Shown here in pieces: positions 8,033-15,960 of a stretch of DNA of 42,500 bases. The stretch is from assembly GCA_910585295.1 (NCBI GenBank), contig CAJUDE010000007.1, positions 1-42,500 on the forward strand, read 5' to 3'. Both the position numbers and the translations under genes were made by a program. The notes beneath the pieces are model-generated. The model saw only the letters and a list, made by a program, of their open reading frames with translations, had not been told where the DNA came from and did not search any database. This DNA comes from an uncultured Lachnospiraceae bacterium. Lineage in GTDB: Bacteria > Bacillota > Clostridia > Lachnospirales > Lachnospiraceae. Numbering within the stretch: position 1 is the stretch's first letter; the number at the start of each line of letters is the position of its first letter.

Positions 8033-11000
8033 TCATTCGAGCTGATAATATTCTGCCACAGGCTTCATCCCATTGTCTGAATCCCACATAAAAATCTTCA
8101 GGCTCACAGCCTCAGGCTCAGTTTTATCTACATGGAACCTGCATTTCCCCTCCAACAGCATTCGTATATCGATTGTTTTCGCCTCTGTTGCTATCAACCT
8201 CCCTTCTTGTCCATACACGCCTAAAACCACCTTCGACGGCACAAGACCCTCTGTTAATTTCTGAAACTCTACCGTCACATCGAAATCCCTGTTTAACGGC
8301 AGCTCCGAAACTTCCTCCTGTCCATCCAGTGATACAAAGGCCTGTTTTATTTTATATGGGTAATCTGGCAGAGCCTCCTGCGCTTTTATATTGATTCCGC
8401 CTGAATGCATTATTACATTTACATCATTTATATTTGTGCCAGAAACACAGCATATTGGGTCGTTTTCCTCACAGCTAAGCTGTATTGGTAATGGCCGACC
8501 ATCCTGATAACTATCCGCTACTTTAAATTGCACTGTGCATAACACGCCGTCCTCTGTTATATTGTCTGGCTCATTCCATTGAAATGACAAAGTGTCCGTT
8601 GCCGCCATCCCTGACCCATCCTCTGGGAGGTTTGACACAATATCATTCCCAATAATATTTCCGCCCTCAATTGCCGTCGGCGTTATATATTCCTTATCGT
8701 AATCCATCTTCAAATGGAACCCTGCAACTCCTGAATTATTTTCTATTGTGATTGGCACATTGACATACTGTCCTGGCTGGGCAGTACATTCCCCTACCCG
8801 GATTGCTGTATCAGGCGTTAAGGAAAATGCGTTTGCAACCGTTTCCGTTTCCAAAAGATCCCATCCCGTTATTATTTGCGCCAGGCGTACGCTATCTTTT
8901 GTGTTTACCTTCCCGTCGATATAAACATCAGCAGCCCCTAACTGTGCCTCAGACAGTTTTACGCCTGTCCGATCCACCAGATACTTTGCCAAGAGGATGC
9001 TGTCACGTTCATCTATCTTGGTATCAATGTACACGTCGCCCTTTTTTAATTCAGATTTTGCGCCATCTACAACTGTAACCTCCCCATCCCGAACGGTTGG
9101 GACAATTAATGCATTATCCTCCCCAACCATAGTATCGCAGGCCATAATCAGGTCAGAAATTGCAGTATCTAAATTTTCATTCACCTTAAAATTCACCTTG
9201 AATAATACGCCATCCTCATTCACCTCAGATATATGGTACCAGCTAATATTCAATGCTTCATTTGTTCCCGAGCCATCCGCGGCATCTGCCTTGACCGCCG
9301 TATTCAGTTCCCCTCCCTTTAACAGGCTCCCTGCCTCTGCATATTGGGGAATCACCTGATCCTCAAACGTTGTTTCAGACACTGGCTGCGGGGTGATAAT
9401 GTCCTTATTGTAGCGCAATGTGAAATGAAACCCCAAAATCCCTGGATTGTCTGTGATTTTTACAGGGATTGTAATGGTATCCCCCGCCTTCGCATAGCTG
9501 TCCGAAACAACCTCAACAACCCCTGCATGTATCTCGTCATAAAAGAATTCCGTTTCGCTATAGCTGCATTTTTTGCAGACACGTATAATCTGCCCTATCT
9601 GCATTCCATTCGGCTCGTGCCGGCTCTCCCTGAAATCATGCTCCGTTTGTTCTATAATTTCTGTTTCTTTGTCCCCGCATACACTACATACCCTGGACTT
9701 TAAGCCTTCTGCCGTGCAGGAAGCCTCCGTTTCAATTTCCCATCCTTCAGGATAGGAATGCCCCAGCGCCGGAACTACCTCTGTGGCGCCGTTATTGCAT
9801 TCCCCGCAGTTTACGCAGAAAATTCCCGTAATCCCATCTTTATCGCAAGTTGGGTGTTCCAGTATTCTTTTTACACTGAACTCATGCTCCAGCTTATCAA
9901 TGGTTTTGGTTTCCATATATGTGCTGCAAACGGTGCATTTACGGAACTGCATCCCCTCTGTTCCACATGTGGCTGGGGTCTGGACAGTCCAAAGGTTGCT
10001 TAATTGATGTCCCGCCAATCCAACCACCTCGTTTTGGGCAGCCCGGCATTTTGAACACACTCTATGCCGTATCCCTGGAACTACGCAGGTTGCAGCCCGG
10101 TCTGTTATCCAGCTTCCATACGTATGTGTGCAGCTACTGGAGTCGGCTGCAAATTCCGCCGTATATGAAACATTCCCGGTTACAGTAACTGCCCTCACTG
10201 GCGAGGTATTGCCGTCCGACCACTTCACAAACTTATAGCCATTCTTTGGGCTTGCAGCGACTGTAATATTAGAAAGGTTTACATAAACCCCGCCCCCGCT
10301 GACTGTCCCCATTTCTGTATTCGCACTTTTCACAGTAACCGTATATTCATCCGCCGCAAATTCTGCCATATATACCGCATTGGATGACACTTTTATGCTC
10401 CTTTCCGCAGATGTGTTCCCATCACTCCACCTCACAAAATGGAACCCTTTCTTGGGATTTGCCTTGATTGTGGCAGAACTTCCATAACTATAGGAGCCGC
10501 CTCCACTGACTATCCCCATTTCCCCGTCTGCACTTTTCACTTCTATATTATACGAATCAGCCGCAAAGCTTGCCGTATAGGAAGCATTTGCCGTTACAGT
10601 TACGCTTCTTACCGCAGATGTATTTCCATCGCTCCACTTTAAAAAACTATGCCCGGTTGATGGGACAGCTCTAATTGTCACAGATTTCCCATAATTATAG
10701 GAACCACCCCCGCTGGCTACCCCCATCGCTTCATCTGCCGCATTTACCGTTAATTTATATGAGTTAATTGCCCATTGGGCATATAAGGTTGACGCATTGT
10801 TCGCCTTATAAGTCCCGCCTGGCGCATATTTGGTTCCAGAACCATCCTTGGATGTATTCCAATTTTGAAATGTATATCCCGTGCGTGTCGGCTTTTTCCC
10901 TGAAAGTGTTAAATTTACACTTTGGGTCTTAATCTGGGCTGCCGGCGCGTCGCTGCCGCCATTTGCATGGAACTTGACGTCATAATGCTTTACCCACGCC

Positions 11001-11518
11001 ACTTTGAAGCCTCCGCTAATTTGATAGGCGACTTGAGAATTGCCTCCGCTCCTGCCCAATACATAAACCGCATTCCCAGGTTCAATATACCATCCAGAAA
11101 TCGTGGAAGAACCTGCATACGCCGAAACATTTGCCTTTGCTGCGGCTGTCATTTTTTCTGGAGTAAACGATTTATTATAAATAAACCTACTGGTTTTGGC
11201 AAATGCCGTTTTGGTCCCTCCTGGTACAGGATATTTTACTTTGCAGACGTCTTTGCCCTCGCTGTTTTTATAAAATTTTATAATTGTGCAGCGGTCCGTT
11301 TTATAAATAGTCCCCGCCTTTTTCGTACACTCAACTGTTGTATAAGATGGAAATGTAGAATCTGATGTGCATGGATAAATCGTTATCGGGCACAATGAAT
11401 TATATTTACTGTAATCAAAACCTGCTTTTACTTGCATTGGGAACACTGCAAATACATTCATAACTGCCATAAAACAAACTAAAATAAATGATACGAACCT
11501 TCTTTTACTGCCTGACAT
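8033..11518 (-). CDS. Secreted InlB-repeat / cohesin-dockerin-cohesin protein
   Basis: The protein has 1161 residues from the ATG at 11518, chosen because GGAGG lies six bases upstream and a signal peptide follows at once; a longer frame to 11614 lacks both. Order: signal peptide (1-32); a cysteine-containing domain of about 140 residues; a Listeria-Bacteroides type repeat (179-250, HANGG to LYAQW); three divergent InlB-like repeats of about 68 residues (253-458, each with SGGG and KWSDGNTS or RWSDGNTS); five cysteine modules (463-660); a cohesin-like domain (665-818); a dockerin (826-886) with DVYIDTKIDERD and DVYIDGKVNTKD; a second cohesin-like domain (905-1045); and the shared C-terminal domain (1052-1161). 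It leads the three-gene cluster. Role: probably a surface adhesion or scaffold protein. Confidence 0.8.
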   Translation of the reverse strand: MSGSKRRFVSFILVCFMAVMNVFAVFPMQVKAGFDYSKYNSLCPITIYPCTSDSTFPSYTTVECTKKAGTIYKTDRCTIIKFYKNSEGKDVCKVKYPVPGGTKTAFAKTSRFIYNKSFTPEKMTAAAKANVSAYAGSSTISGWYIEPGNAVYVLGRSGGNSQVAYQISGGFKVAWVKHYDVKFHANGGSDAPAAQIKTQSVNLTLSGKKPTRTGYTFQNWNTSKDGSGTKYAPGGTYKANNASTLYAQWAINSYKLTVNAADEAMGVASGGGSYNYGKSVTIRAVPSTGHSFLKWSDGNTSAVRSVTVTANASYTASFAADSYNIEVKSADGEMGIVSGGGSYSYGSSATIKANPKKGFHFVRWSDGNTSAERSIKVSSNAVYMAEFAADEYTVTVKSANTEMGTVSGGGVYVNLSNITVAASPKNGYKFVKWSDGNTSPVRAVTVTGNVSYTAEFAADSSSCTHTYGSWITDRAATCVVPGIRHRVCSKCRAAQNEVVGLAGHQLSNLWTVQTPATCGTEGMQFRKCTVCSTYMETKTIDKLEHEFSVKRILEHPTCDKDGITGIFCVNCGECNNGATEVVPALGHSYPEGWEIETEASCTAEGLKSRVCSVCGDKETEIIEQTEHDFRESRHEPNGMQIGQIIRVCKKCSYSETEFFYDEIHAGVVEVVSDSYAKAGDTITIPVKITDNPGILGFHFTLRYNKDIITPQPVSETTFEDQVIPQYAEAGSLLKGGELNTAVKADAADGSGTNEALNISWYHISEVNEDGVLFKVNFKVNENLDTAISDLIMACDTMVGEDNALIVPTVRDGEVTVVDGAKSELKKGDVYIDTKIDERDSILLAKYLVDRTGVKLSEAQLGAADVYIDGKVNTKDSVRLAQIITGWDLLETETVANAFSLTPDTAIRVGECTAQPGQYVNVPITIENNSGVAGFHLKMDYDKEYITPTAIEGGNIIGNDIVSNLPEDGSGMAATDTLSFQWNEPDNITEDGVLCTVQFKVADSYQDGRPLPIQLSCEENDPICCVSGTNINDVNVIMHSGGINIKAQEALPDYPYKIKQAFVSLDGQEEVSELPLNRDFDVTVEFQKLTEGLVPSKVVLGVYGQEGRLIATEAKTIDIRMLLEGKCRFHVDKTEPEAVSLKIFMWDSDNGMKPVAEYYQLE

Positions 11519-11626
11519 CCCACACCTCCATATCATAACCCAGGAAACCACAAAACCTGGATTCTGCCACCTGTGCATAAACCGTCCACTGCTGCATTTC
11601 ATTGATACCATCAAAATTGTGATTTT

Positions 11627-11657
11627 ATTTTACCCCCCCCCACATTAAATTTGTCAA
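11627..11657 (-). promoter_or_regulatory. Promoter with a nine-G spacer tract
   Basis: On the minus strand TTGACA (11652-11657) is followed by 19 bases and TAAAAT (11627-11632). The spacer ends with nine consecutive G (plus-strand C at 11633-11641). It lies about 110 bp before the start of the first cohesin/dockerin gene. Loss of one or two G would bring the spacer to the ideal 17-18 bases, so slippage in this tract could switch expression of the cluster. Confidence 0.6.
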
Positions 11658-11920
11658 CAGTTATTCACAAAATCAAGGCAAAACAGGCAAAAAATGGCAG
11701 TTATACACAAGCGCTTCCAAGCCACGGGCAACGCGGCCCTGCCCGCTTTAACTCACCTTATCCCCTTAATTATTAGGGGCTTAAGCGCTTTAACGAGCAT
11801 GAACGGATCTTGGGGAAATACGCTTCATTCCAGCAAACTGCGCATCTTGCCCATAGGGATTTTATCTTATGGGAAGCCGCTTGTTTTAATGACCCACAGC
11901 GCTACATTCTTTTCTATAAA
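11658..11920. other. Gene-free stretch with several inverted repeats
   Basis: No credible gene is seen here. The DNA contains a small perfect hairpin CCCCT-TAATTATT-AGGGG (about 11760-11778), two copies of the self-complementary octamer AAGCGCTT flanking it, and CCCATA...TATGGG (about 11848-11872). It lies between the helicase terminator and the promoter of the cohesin/dockerin cluster. It could be a regulatory region or decayed sequence. Confidence 0.4.
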
Positions 11921-11966
11921 ATAAAAAAACCGCCTAAATTACTTAAATCTTTTAAGCAATTTAGGC
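11921..11966 (-). terminator. Terminator of the DEAD-box helicase gene
   Basis: A 16-bp stem with one mismatch (GCCTAAATT... / ...AATTTAGGC, 11932-11966) is followed on the minus strand by GGTTTTTTTATTTTAT. It is 35 bp past the helicase stop codon. Confidence 0.9.
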
Positions 11967-12001
11967 TGCTTCATAACGTCATTGCATATTTTGTTCCCGT
12001 T

Positions 12002-13594
12002 TTACTTCTGGTTTGCAGGCTCAATATTGATGGTCTTTCCTTTAATCTTAGAATTGCCCATCGCCTGTAAAACTTCTTTCCCATATTCCCGAGGCACTTC
12101 TACAAATGTATATTTATCATACATATCAATTGCGCCCACTAATTTTCCTGGCATACCAGTTTCCCCAGCAATCGCGCCCAGGATATCCCCTGGCTTCACA
12201 TGCTGCTTCTTGCCAATATTGATAAAGAGCCGAACCATGCCTTCTTCTGCGCCGGTATCCCCAAACTCAAAATTCTGCATGCTGCTCTGTGCAGTCTCTT
12301 CCTCACCCAGCAGCGCCAGTTTTAAGAATGCCGCCGCTATATCCATGGCGGTATAATCTGATTCATTCACCTGGGCTTCAATCATATTTACCATGGAAGC
12401 CAGGTCTTCCTCTTCAATCACCGTCCCGATATGATCCATAATCTTCTCCAGCCTTACCTGCACCACATCTTCCATACTTGGGATCTTCTGCGCAAGGATC
12501 TTTGTCTTACAATAACGCTGGATATCCTTTAACTTGTAGACTTCTTTGCCTTTGACAAAGGTAAAGGATTTCCCTGACTTGCCTGCCCTTCCGGTCCTTC
12601 CAATACGATGGACATAGTACTCGTCATCCTGTGGGAGGTCGAAGTTAAACACCGCTTCCACATCATCCACATCAATACCCCTGGCTGCCACATCCGTTGC
12701 CACCAAAATTTCAGTCTTGCCATTGCGGAAATGGTTCATTACCCGGTCACGCTGCATCTGCTTCATATCCCCATGGAGTCCTTCTGCGAAATAGCCCCTG
12801 CCCTGGAGCGCATTGGTCAGCTCATCCACCATACGTTTGGTATTGCAGAACACCAAGGAAAGGCTTGGGTCATATACATCCAGCAAACGGCTTAAGACTT
12901 CCACCTTATCCTTACGTTTTACATCATAATAATACTGTTCAATATTCGGGACGGTCAGTTCCTTCTTTACAACTTTAATCGTCACTGCGTCCTTCTGGTA
13001 TTTCTTTGTAATTTCTAAAATTGGCTTGGGCATGGTTGCAGAAAACAGCACTGTCTGGCGTTCCTCTGGGATATACTCCAGCACTGTCTCAATATCTTCC
13101 CGAAATCCCATGTTCAGCATTTCATCCGCTTCATCCAGCACAATGGTTTCCACTTCTTCACATTTAATAGTCTTGCGCCTTAAATGGTCCATTACACGCC
13201 CTGGCGTCCCAATAATAATCTGGGCGCCGCCTTTTAAGGAGCGGATCTGCTTCACGATATCCTGGCCGCCGTATACTGGAAGTACTTTCACCCCATGCAT
13301 ATATTTTGCAAGGCAGCGTATTTCCTCTGCCACCTGGATTGCCAATTCCCTAGTCGGGCAGAGTACAATCGCCTGCGTTTTCTTATTGTGCGCATCCACT
13401 TTCATCAAAAGCGGGATCCCAAACGCAGCCGTCTTACCAGTACCCGTCTGTGCCTGTCCAATCACGTCTACCCCTTCCATCACAATTGGGATTGCCTTAC
13501 TCTGAATCGGGGTAGCCTCTTCAAAGCCCATTTCCTGAATCCCCTTTAAAATCTGGGGATATAAATCTAATTCATCGAATCTTACTGTTTCCAT
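12002..13594 (-). CDS. DEAD-box RNA helicase with DbpA-type RNA-binding domain
   Basis: This 530-residue ATP-dependent RNA helicase acts in the cytoplasm on structured RNA, probably in ribosome assembly or mRNA decay. Motifs in order: Q motif (ATPIQSKAIP), AQTGTGKT (I), PTRELA (Ia), TPGR (Ib), DEAD (II), SAT (III), ARGID (V) and HRIGRTGR (VI). Residues from about 450 to the end form a DbpA-type RNA-binding domain (RLFINIGKKQHVKPGDILG). The start at 13594 (METVRF) is preceded by AAAGGAAG; a longer frame to 13621 has no ribosome binding site. A consensus promoter lies 40 bp upstream and a terminator follows, so it is a single-gene unit. By domain order it is a DeaD/CshA/YxiN-type protein; I cannot pick one name. 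Confidence 0.95.
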   Translation of the reverse strand: METVRFDELDLYPQILKGIQEMGFEEATPIQSKAIPIVMEGVDVIGQAQTGTGKTAAFGIPLLMKVDAHNKKTQAIVLCPTRELAIQVAEEIRCLAKYMHGVKVLPVYGGQDIVKQIRSLKGGAQIIIGTPGRVMDHLRRKTIKCEEVETIVLDEADEMLNMGFREDIETVLEYIPEERQTVLFSATMPKPILEITKKYQKDAVTIKVVKKELTVPNIEQYYYDVKRKDKVEVLSRLLDVYDPSLSLVFCNTKRMVDELTNALQGRGYFAEGLHGDMKQMQRDRVMNHFRNGKTEILVATDVAARGIDVDDVEAVFNFDLPQDDEYYVHRIGRTGRAGKSGKSFTFVKGKEVYKLKDIQRYCKTKILAQKIPSMEDVVQVRLEKIMDHIGTVIEEEDLASMVNMIEAQVNESDYTAMDIAAAFLKLALLGEEETAQSSMQNFEFGDTGAEEGMVRLFINIGKKQHVKPGDILGAIAGETGMPGKLVGAIDMYDKYTFVEVPREYGKEVLQAMGNSKIKGKTINIEPANQK

Positions 13595-13633
13595 ATTCTT
13601 CCTTTCATTAACTAAACACAAAGCCTGTTGCTA

Positions 13634-13662
13634 ATCATAGCAGAGAAATGGCGCGTTGTCAA
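13634..13662 (-). promoter_or_regulatory. Promoter of the helicase gene
   Basis: Minus-strand TTGACA (13657-13662), a 17-base spacer and TATGAT (13634-13639), 40 bp before the helicase start codon. Confidence 0.85.
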
Positions 13663-13690
13663 ACTATTTTCAAAATATTCCATATCCCTA

Positions 13691-13719
13691 TTGACATTCC
13701 CAGGCATAAGGTGTAGTAT
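13691..13719 (+). promoter_or_regulatory. Promoter of the hemolysin III gene
   Basis: TTGACA (13691-13696), a 17-base spacer and TAGTAT (13714-13719). This leaves a leader of about 110 bases before the start codon; a second TTGACA at 13792 has no good -10 partner. Confidence 0.65.
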
Positions 13720-13834
13720 TTGTTTACGCACAACATAGTTTTAATTACTACATAATCATATTTTCATTACTTCCACATATACTATTACTGTTGACATAGA
13801 CATAATTACTTTACTTAAAGGAGGAGATGTTGCC

Positions 13835-14500
13835 ATGAAATTTAAATTAAAAGACCCTGGAAGCTCCATTACCCATTTTATTGGGATGCTGATGGCGCTA
13901 TTTGCAGCCACGCCGCTGCTAATACGCGCTTCCACAAACCCAGATAGACTCCATGTAATTTCGCTTGCTATCTTTATTTTAAGCATGATACTGCTGTATG
14001 GCGCCAGCGCCACCTACCATGCGCTGGACTTGTCAGAGAACACAAACCGCTTTCTGCGCAAATTGGACCATATGATGATTTTTGTATTAATTGCAGGGAC
14101 TTATACCCCGGTATGCATCATCGTCTTAGGCGGGACGGTAGGCTATGGGCTGCTTACGCTGGTGTGGGGCATCGCCCTTATAGGGATTCTTGTAAAAGCT
14201 TTTTGGATTACCTGCCCAAAATGGTTTTCTTCCATATTATATATTGCAATGGGCTGGGTATGCGTACTGGCATTTACACAGATTATCAACTCCTTGTCCA
14301 CCCAGGCATTTGCATGGCTCCTTGCCGGGGGCATTATTTATACTATCGGAGGCATTATTTACGCTTTGAAGCTGCCCATTTTCAATTCCAGGCATAAAAA
14401 CTTTGGCTCCCATGAAATCTTCCATTTATTTGTGATGGGAGGCAGCGTGTGCCATTTTATCATGATGTACTGCTTTGTTGCAAATATGCCTTTGTTATAA
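13835..14500 (+). CDS. Hemolysin III (PAQR/HlyIII) family membrane protein
   Basis: The protein has 221 residues and seven predicted membrane segments, the usual size and topology of the bacterial HlyIII/YqfA branch of the PAQR superfamily. Conserved family residues are visible: THFIGMLMALF in the first helix, SATYHALD with the metal-ligand histidine after the second helix, LDHMMIFVLIAGTYTP in the third, and SHEIFHLFVMGGSVCHF near the end with two further histidines. PAQR proteins bind zinc through these histidines. The cellular role in bacteria is not settled. The ribosome binding site AAAGGAGG is well placed. Its stop codon overlaps the end of the convergent GIY-YIG gene by six bases (TTATAA). 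Confidence 0.92.
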   Translation: MKFKLKDPGSSITHFIGMLMALFAATPLLIRASTNPDRLHVISLAIFILSMILLYGASATYHALDLSENTNRFLRKLDHMMIFVLIAGTYTPVCIIVLGGTVGYGLLTLVWGIALIGILVKAFWITCPKWFSSILYIAMGWVCVLAFTQIINSLSTQAFAWLLAGGIIYTIGGIIYALKLPIFNSRHKNFGSHEIFHLFVMGGSVCHFIMMYCFVANMPLL

Positions 14501-14800
14501 GAGGCCCACATTCTGGGAAGCTGATGTCTGGCTGCTGCCTAAGCAGCCCATAATCAGCTTCTCTTTTTCTTTTCTGGGCAGCTTCTTAATCCATGCCTCC
14601 CTCTGCATGGCTTCTTGCCTTGTCCCATGCGTTTCCATATAGACCAGCTCCACTGGGGTGCGCCCTCTCGTATACTTAGCGCCCCGCCCTGCATTGTGTT
14701 CCTTTAACCGTTTCTTAAGATTGTTTGTCCACCCTGTATAGTACGTCCCATCGCTGCACCGCAGGATGTATGTTGTGTTGTTCCCTTCTTCTGGCTCCAT
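14495..14800 (-). CDS. GIY-YIG nuclease family protein
   Basis: This 101-residue protein is a stand-alone GIY-YIG domain of the short UPF0213/YhbQ type. Visible are TYILRCSDGTYYTGWTNNLK (the family's two tyrosine-containing strands, here YIL and YTG), KRLKEHNAG with the conserved arginine, ARYTRG-like AKYTRGRTPVELVY, and MQREAWIKKL with the metal-binding glutamate. Members are small DNA-repair or DNA-processing nucleases of poorly known biology. The C-terminal tail of about 20 residues (GSSQTSASQN) is encoded by DNA that also forms the terminator of the convergent hemolysin III gene, which probably explains its unusual sequence. Confidence 0.9.
   Translation of the reverse strand: MEPEEGNNTTYILRCSDGTYYTGWTNNLKKRLKEHNAGRGAKYTRGRTPVELVYMETHGTRQEAMQREAWIKKLPRKEKEKLIMGCLGSSQTSASQNVGLL
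14517..14574 (+). terminator. Hemolysin III terminator inside the GIY-YIG gene
   Basis: A stem GAAGCTGAT / ATCAGCTTC (14517-14525, 14553-14561) encloses a second stem GGCTGCT / AGCAGCC and is followed by TCTTTTTCTTTTC. It terminates the plus-strand gene although it lies in the coding end of the convergent gene. Confidence 0.75.
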
Positions 14801-15035
14801 CTATTTTCCCTATCCAATTTCAATTTATGTAATGAGGCTGCAGGCAGCCTCCTATATGCAAAGCAGCACCAGAAATAAGTATTTTAAACATTCCCTAACA
14901 TGATAAAGCCCCAAAACCAGTAAAATAAAAGTGCTGCGGATTTTCCACCGCTTTATACTCTATCTTATGGGAAATTATAGTTTTAGTGCCTGTATGCATA
15001 AAATATATGGGTGATTTTATTGTAGCACAACATAA

Positions 15036-15077
15036 CATAAAAGCAACCACTTTTGTCCAAGGGCAAAAGTGGCTGCT
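15036..15077 (-). terminator. Terminator of spoIID-spoIIQ
   Basis: A 14-bp stem with one mismatch (AGCAACCACTTTTG / CAAAAGTGGCTGCT, 15042-15077) ends on the minus strand in CTTTTATG, 8 bp after the spoIIQ stop codon. Confidence 0.85.
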
Positions 15078-15084
15078 GTTTGCC

Positions 15085-15876
15085 TTACTCCAAATAAGCC
15101 ATAGGGTTCACAGGCTCCCCATCTTTCAATAACTGGAAATAAAGGTTTGCGCCTTCCACGGAATAGTATTTTGTTGGCTCGTTCACATATCCAACCACTT
15201 CCCCGCTTTCCACATAATCCCCCTGGTTTTTCGGGACTTCCTTCAACTGCCCGTACCGCGCGCTGTACCCGTCGCCCATATCTACGGTCAACGTCGTGCC
15301 TGTCTCTTCATTTGTCTCTACTGAAACGACTTTCCCAGAAGCCACCGCATTGACCGGGGTATTGACTGCCGCCTGGATAACAACTGCAGGGTTATATTTA
15401 TATTGGTCCAGTGTGGCGAAATAAACCGTCTGGTCCATATTATAATTTAATATCACATTTCCCTGCAGCGGCCAGCTTAAATCTGTTTCTGCATCAAAAT
15501 GGATTACAGGCTCCACAGGGCTGCTTGTTTCTGCCACCACCTCTGGCTCATCCATAAAATTATCTTCCTGAGGCTCTATAATCCCGGACACCTCTTCTGC
15601 CTCTTCTTTTTCCTTCTCCTGTGCCTGAATCCTAGCTTTTGCCTCTGCCGCAGCCTGGGCTTTCGCCTTTTCCTGGGCAGCCTGCGCACGGGCGGCGTCC
15701 TCTTCCCTTGCCTGCTGGACCTGCCGCTCCCTTTCCTTTGCCAATTGGGCTTCCTGCTCCCTTTCCTGTTGCGCATAGTACAATCCTGTCATGCCAAATG
15801 CTGCCACTACCATAATCACAACAGCCACAATATAGGATTTCCGATTAAAAAATGCCGCAAATTTTTTATTTCTCAT
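15085..15876 (-). CDS. spoIIQ: SpoIIQ-like M23 (LytM) domain protein, degenerate active site
   Basis: The protein has 263 residues: a short cytoplasmic start, one membrane helix (about 16-36), a long charged helix rich in Q, E, A and K (37-95), and a C-terminal LytM/M23 domain (about 135-263). In active M23 peptidases the metal is held by HxxxD and HxH; here the matching places read YNPAVVIQA, SARYGQLKE and LYFQLLKDG, so the ligands are lost and the domain is most likely a binding module. It follows spoIID directly, as in many clostridia where SpoIIQ works with SpoIIIAH to link forespore and mother cell. The start at 15876 is chosen because GGAAGG lies six bases upstream. The gene name rests on domain order and neighbour. 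Confidence 0.8.
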   Translation of the reverse strand: MRNKKFAAFFNRKSYIVAVVIMVVAAFGMTGLYYAQQEREQEAQLAKERERQVQQAREEDAARAQAAQEKAKAQAAAEAKARIQAQEKEKEEAEEVSGIIEPQEDNFMDEPEVVAETSSPVEPVIHFDAETDLSWPLQGNVILNYNMDQTVYFATLDQYKYNPAVVIQAAVNTPVNAVASGKVVSVETNEETGTTLTVDMGDGYSARYGQLKEVPKNQGDYVESGEVVGYVNEPTKYYSVEGANLYFQLLKDGEPVNPMAYLE

Positions 15877-15960
15877 CCTGTCACCTTCCATTTCTGTTTG
15901 ATTTTTCCTTCTTAGTCTTGCCGGAAAAACAGGTATTATACAGGATTCTTACGTCATTTT

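Noticed and set aside
8803..10188. Several antisense frames over the InlB/cohesin gene
   Set aside because: Shadow frames of a confirmed gene without starts or motifs.
4025..11518. A classical cellulosome scaffoldin
   Set aside because: No carbohydrate-binding module or glycoside hydrolase is present in either protein, so cellulose or plant polysaccharide degradation is not supported.
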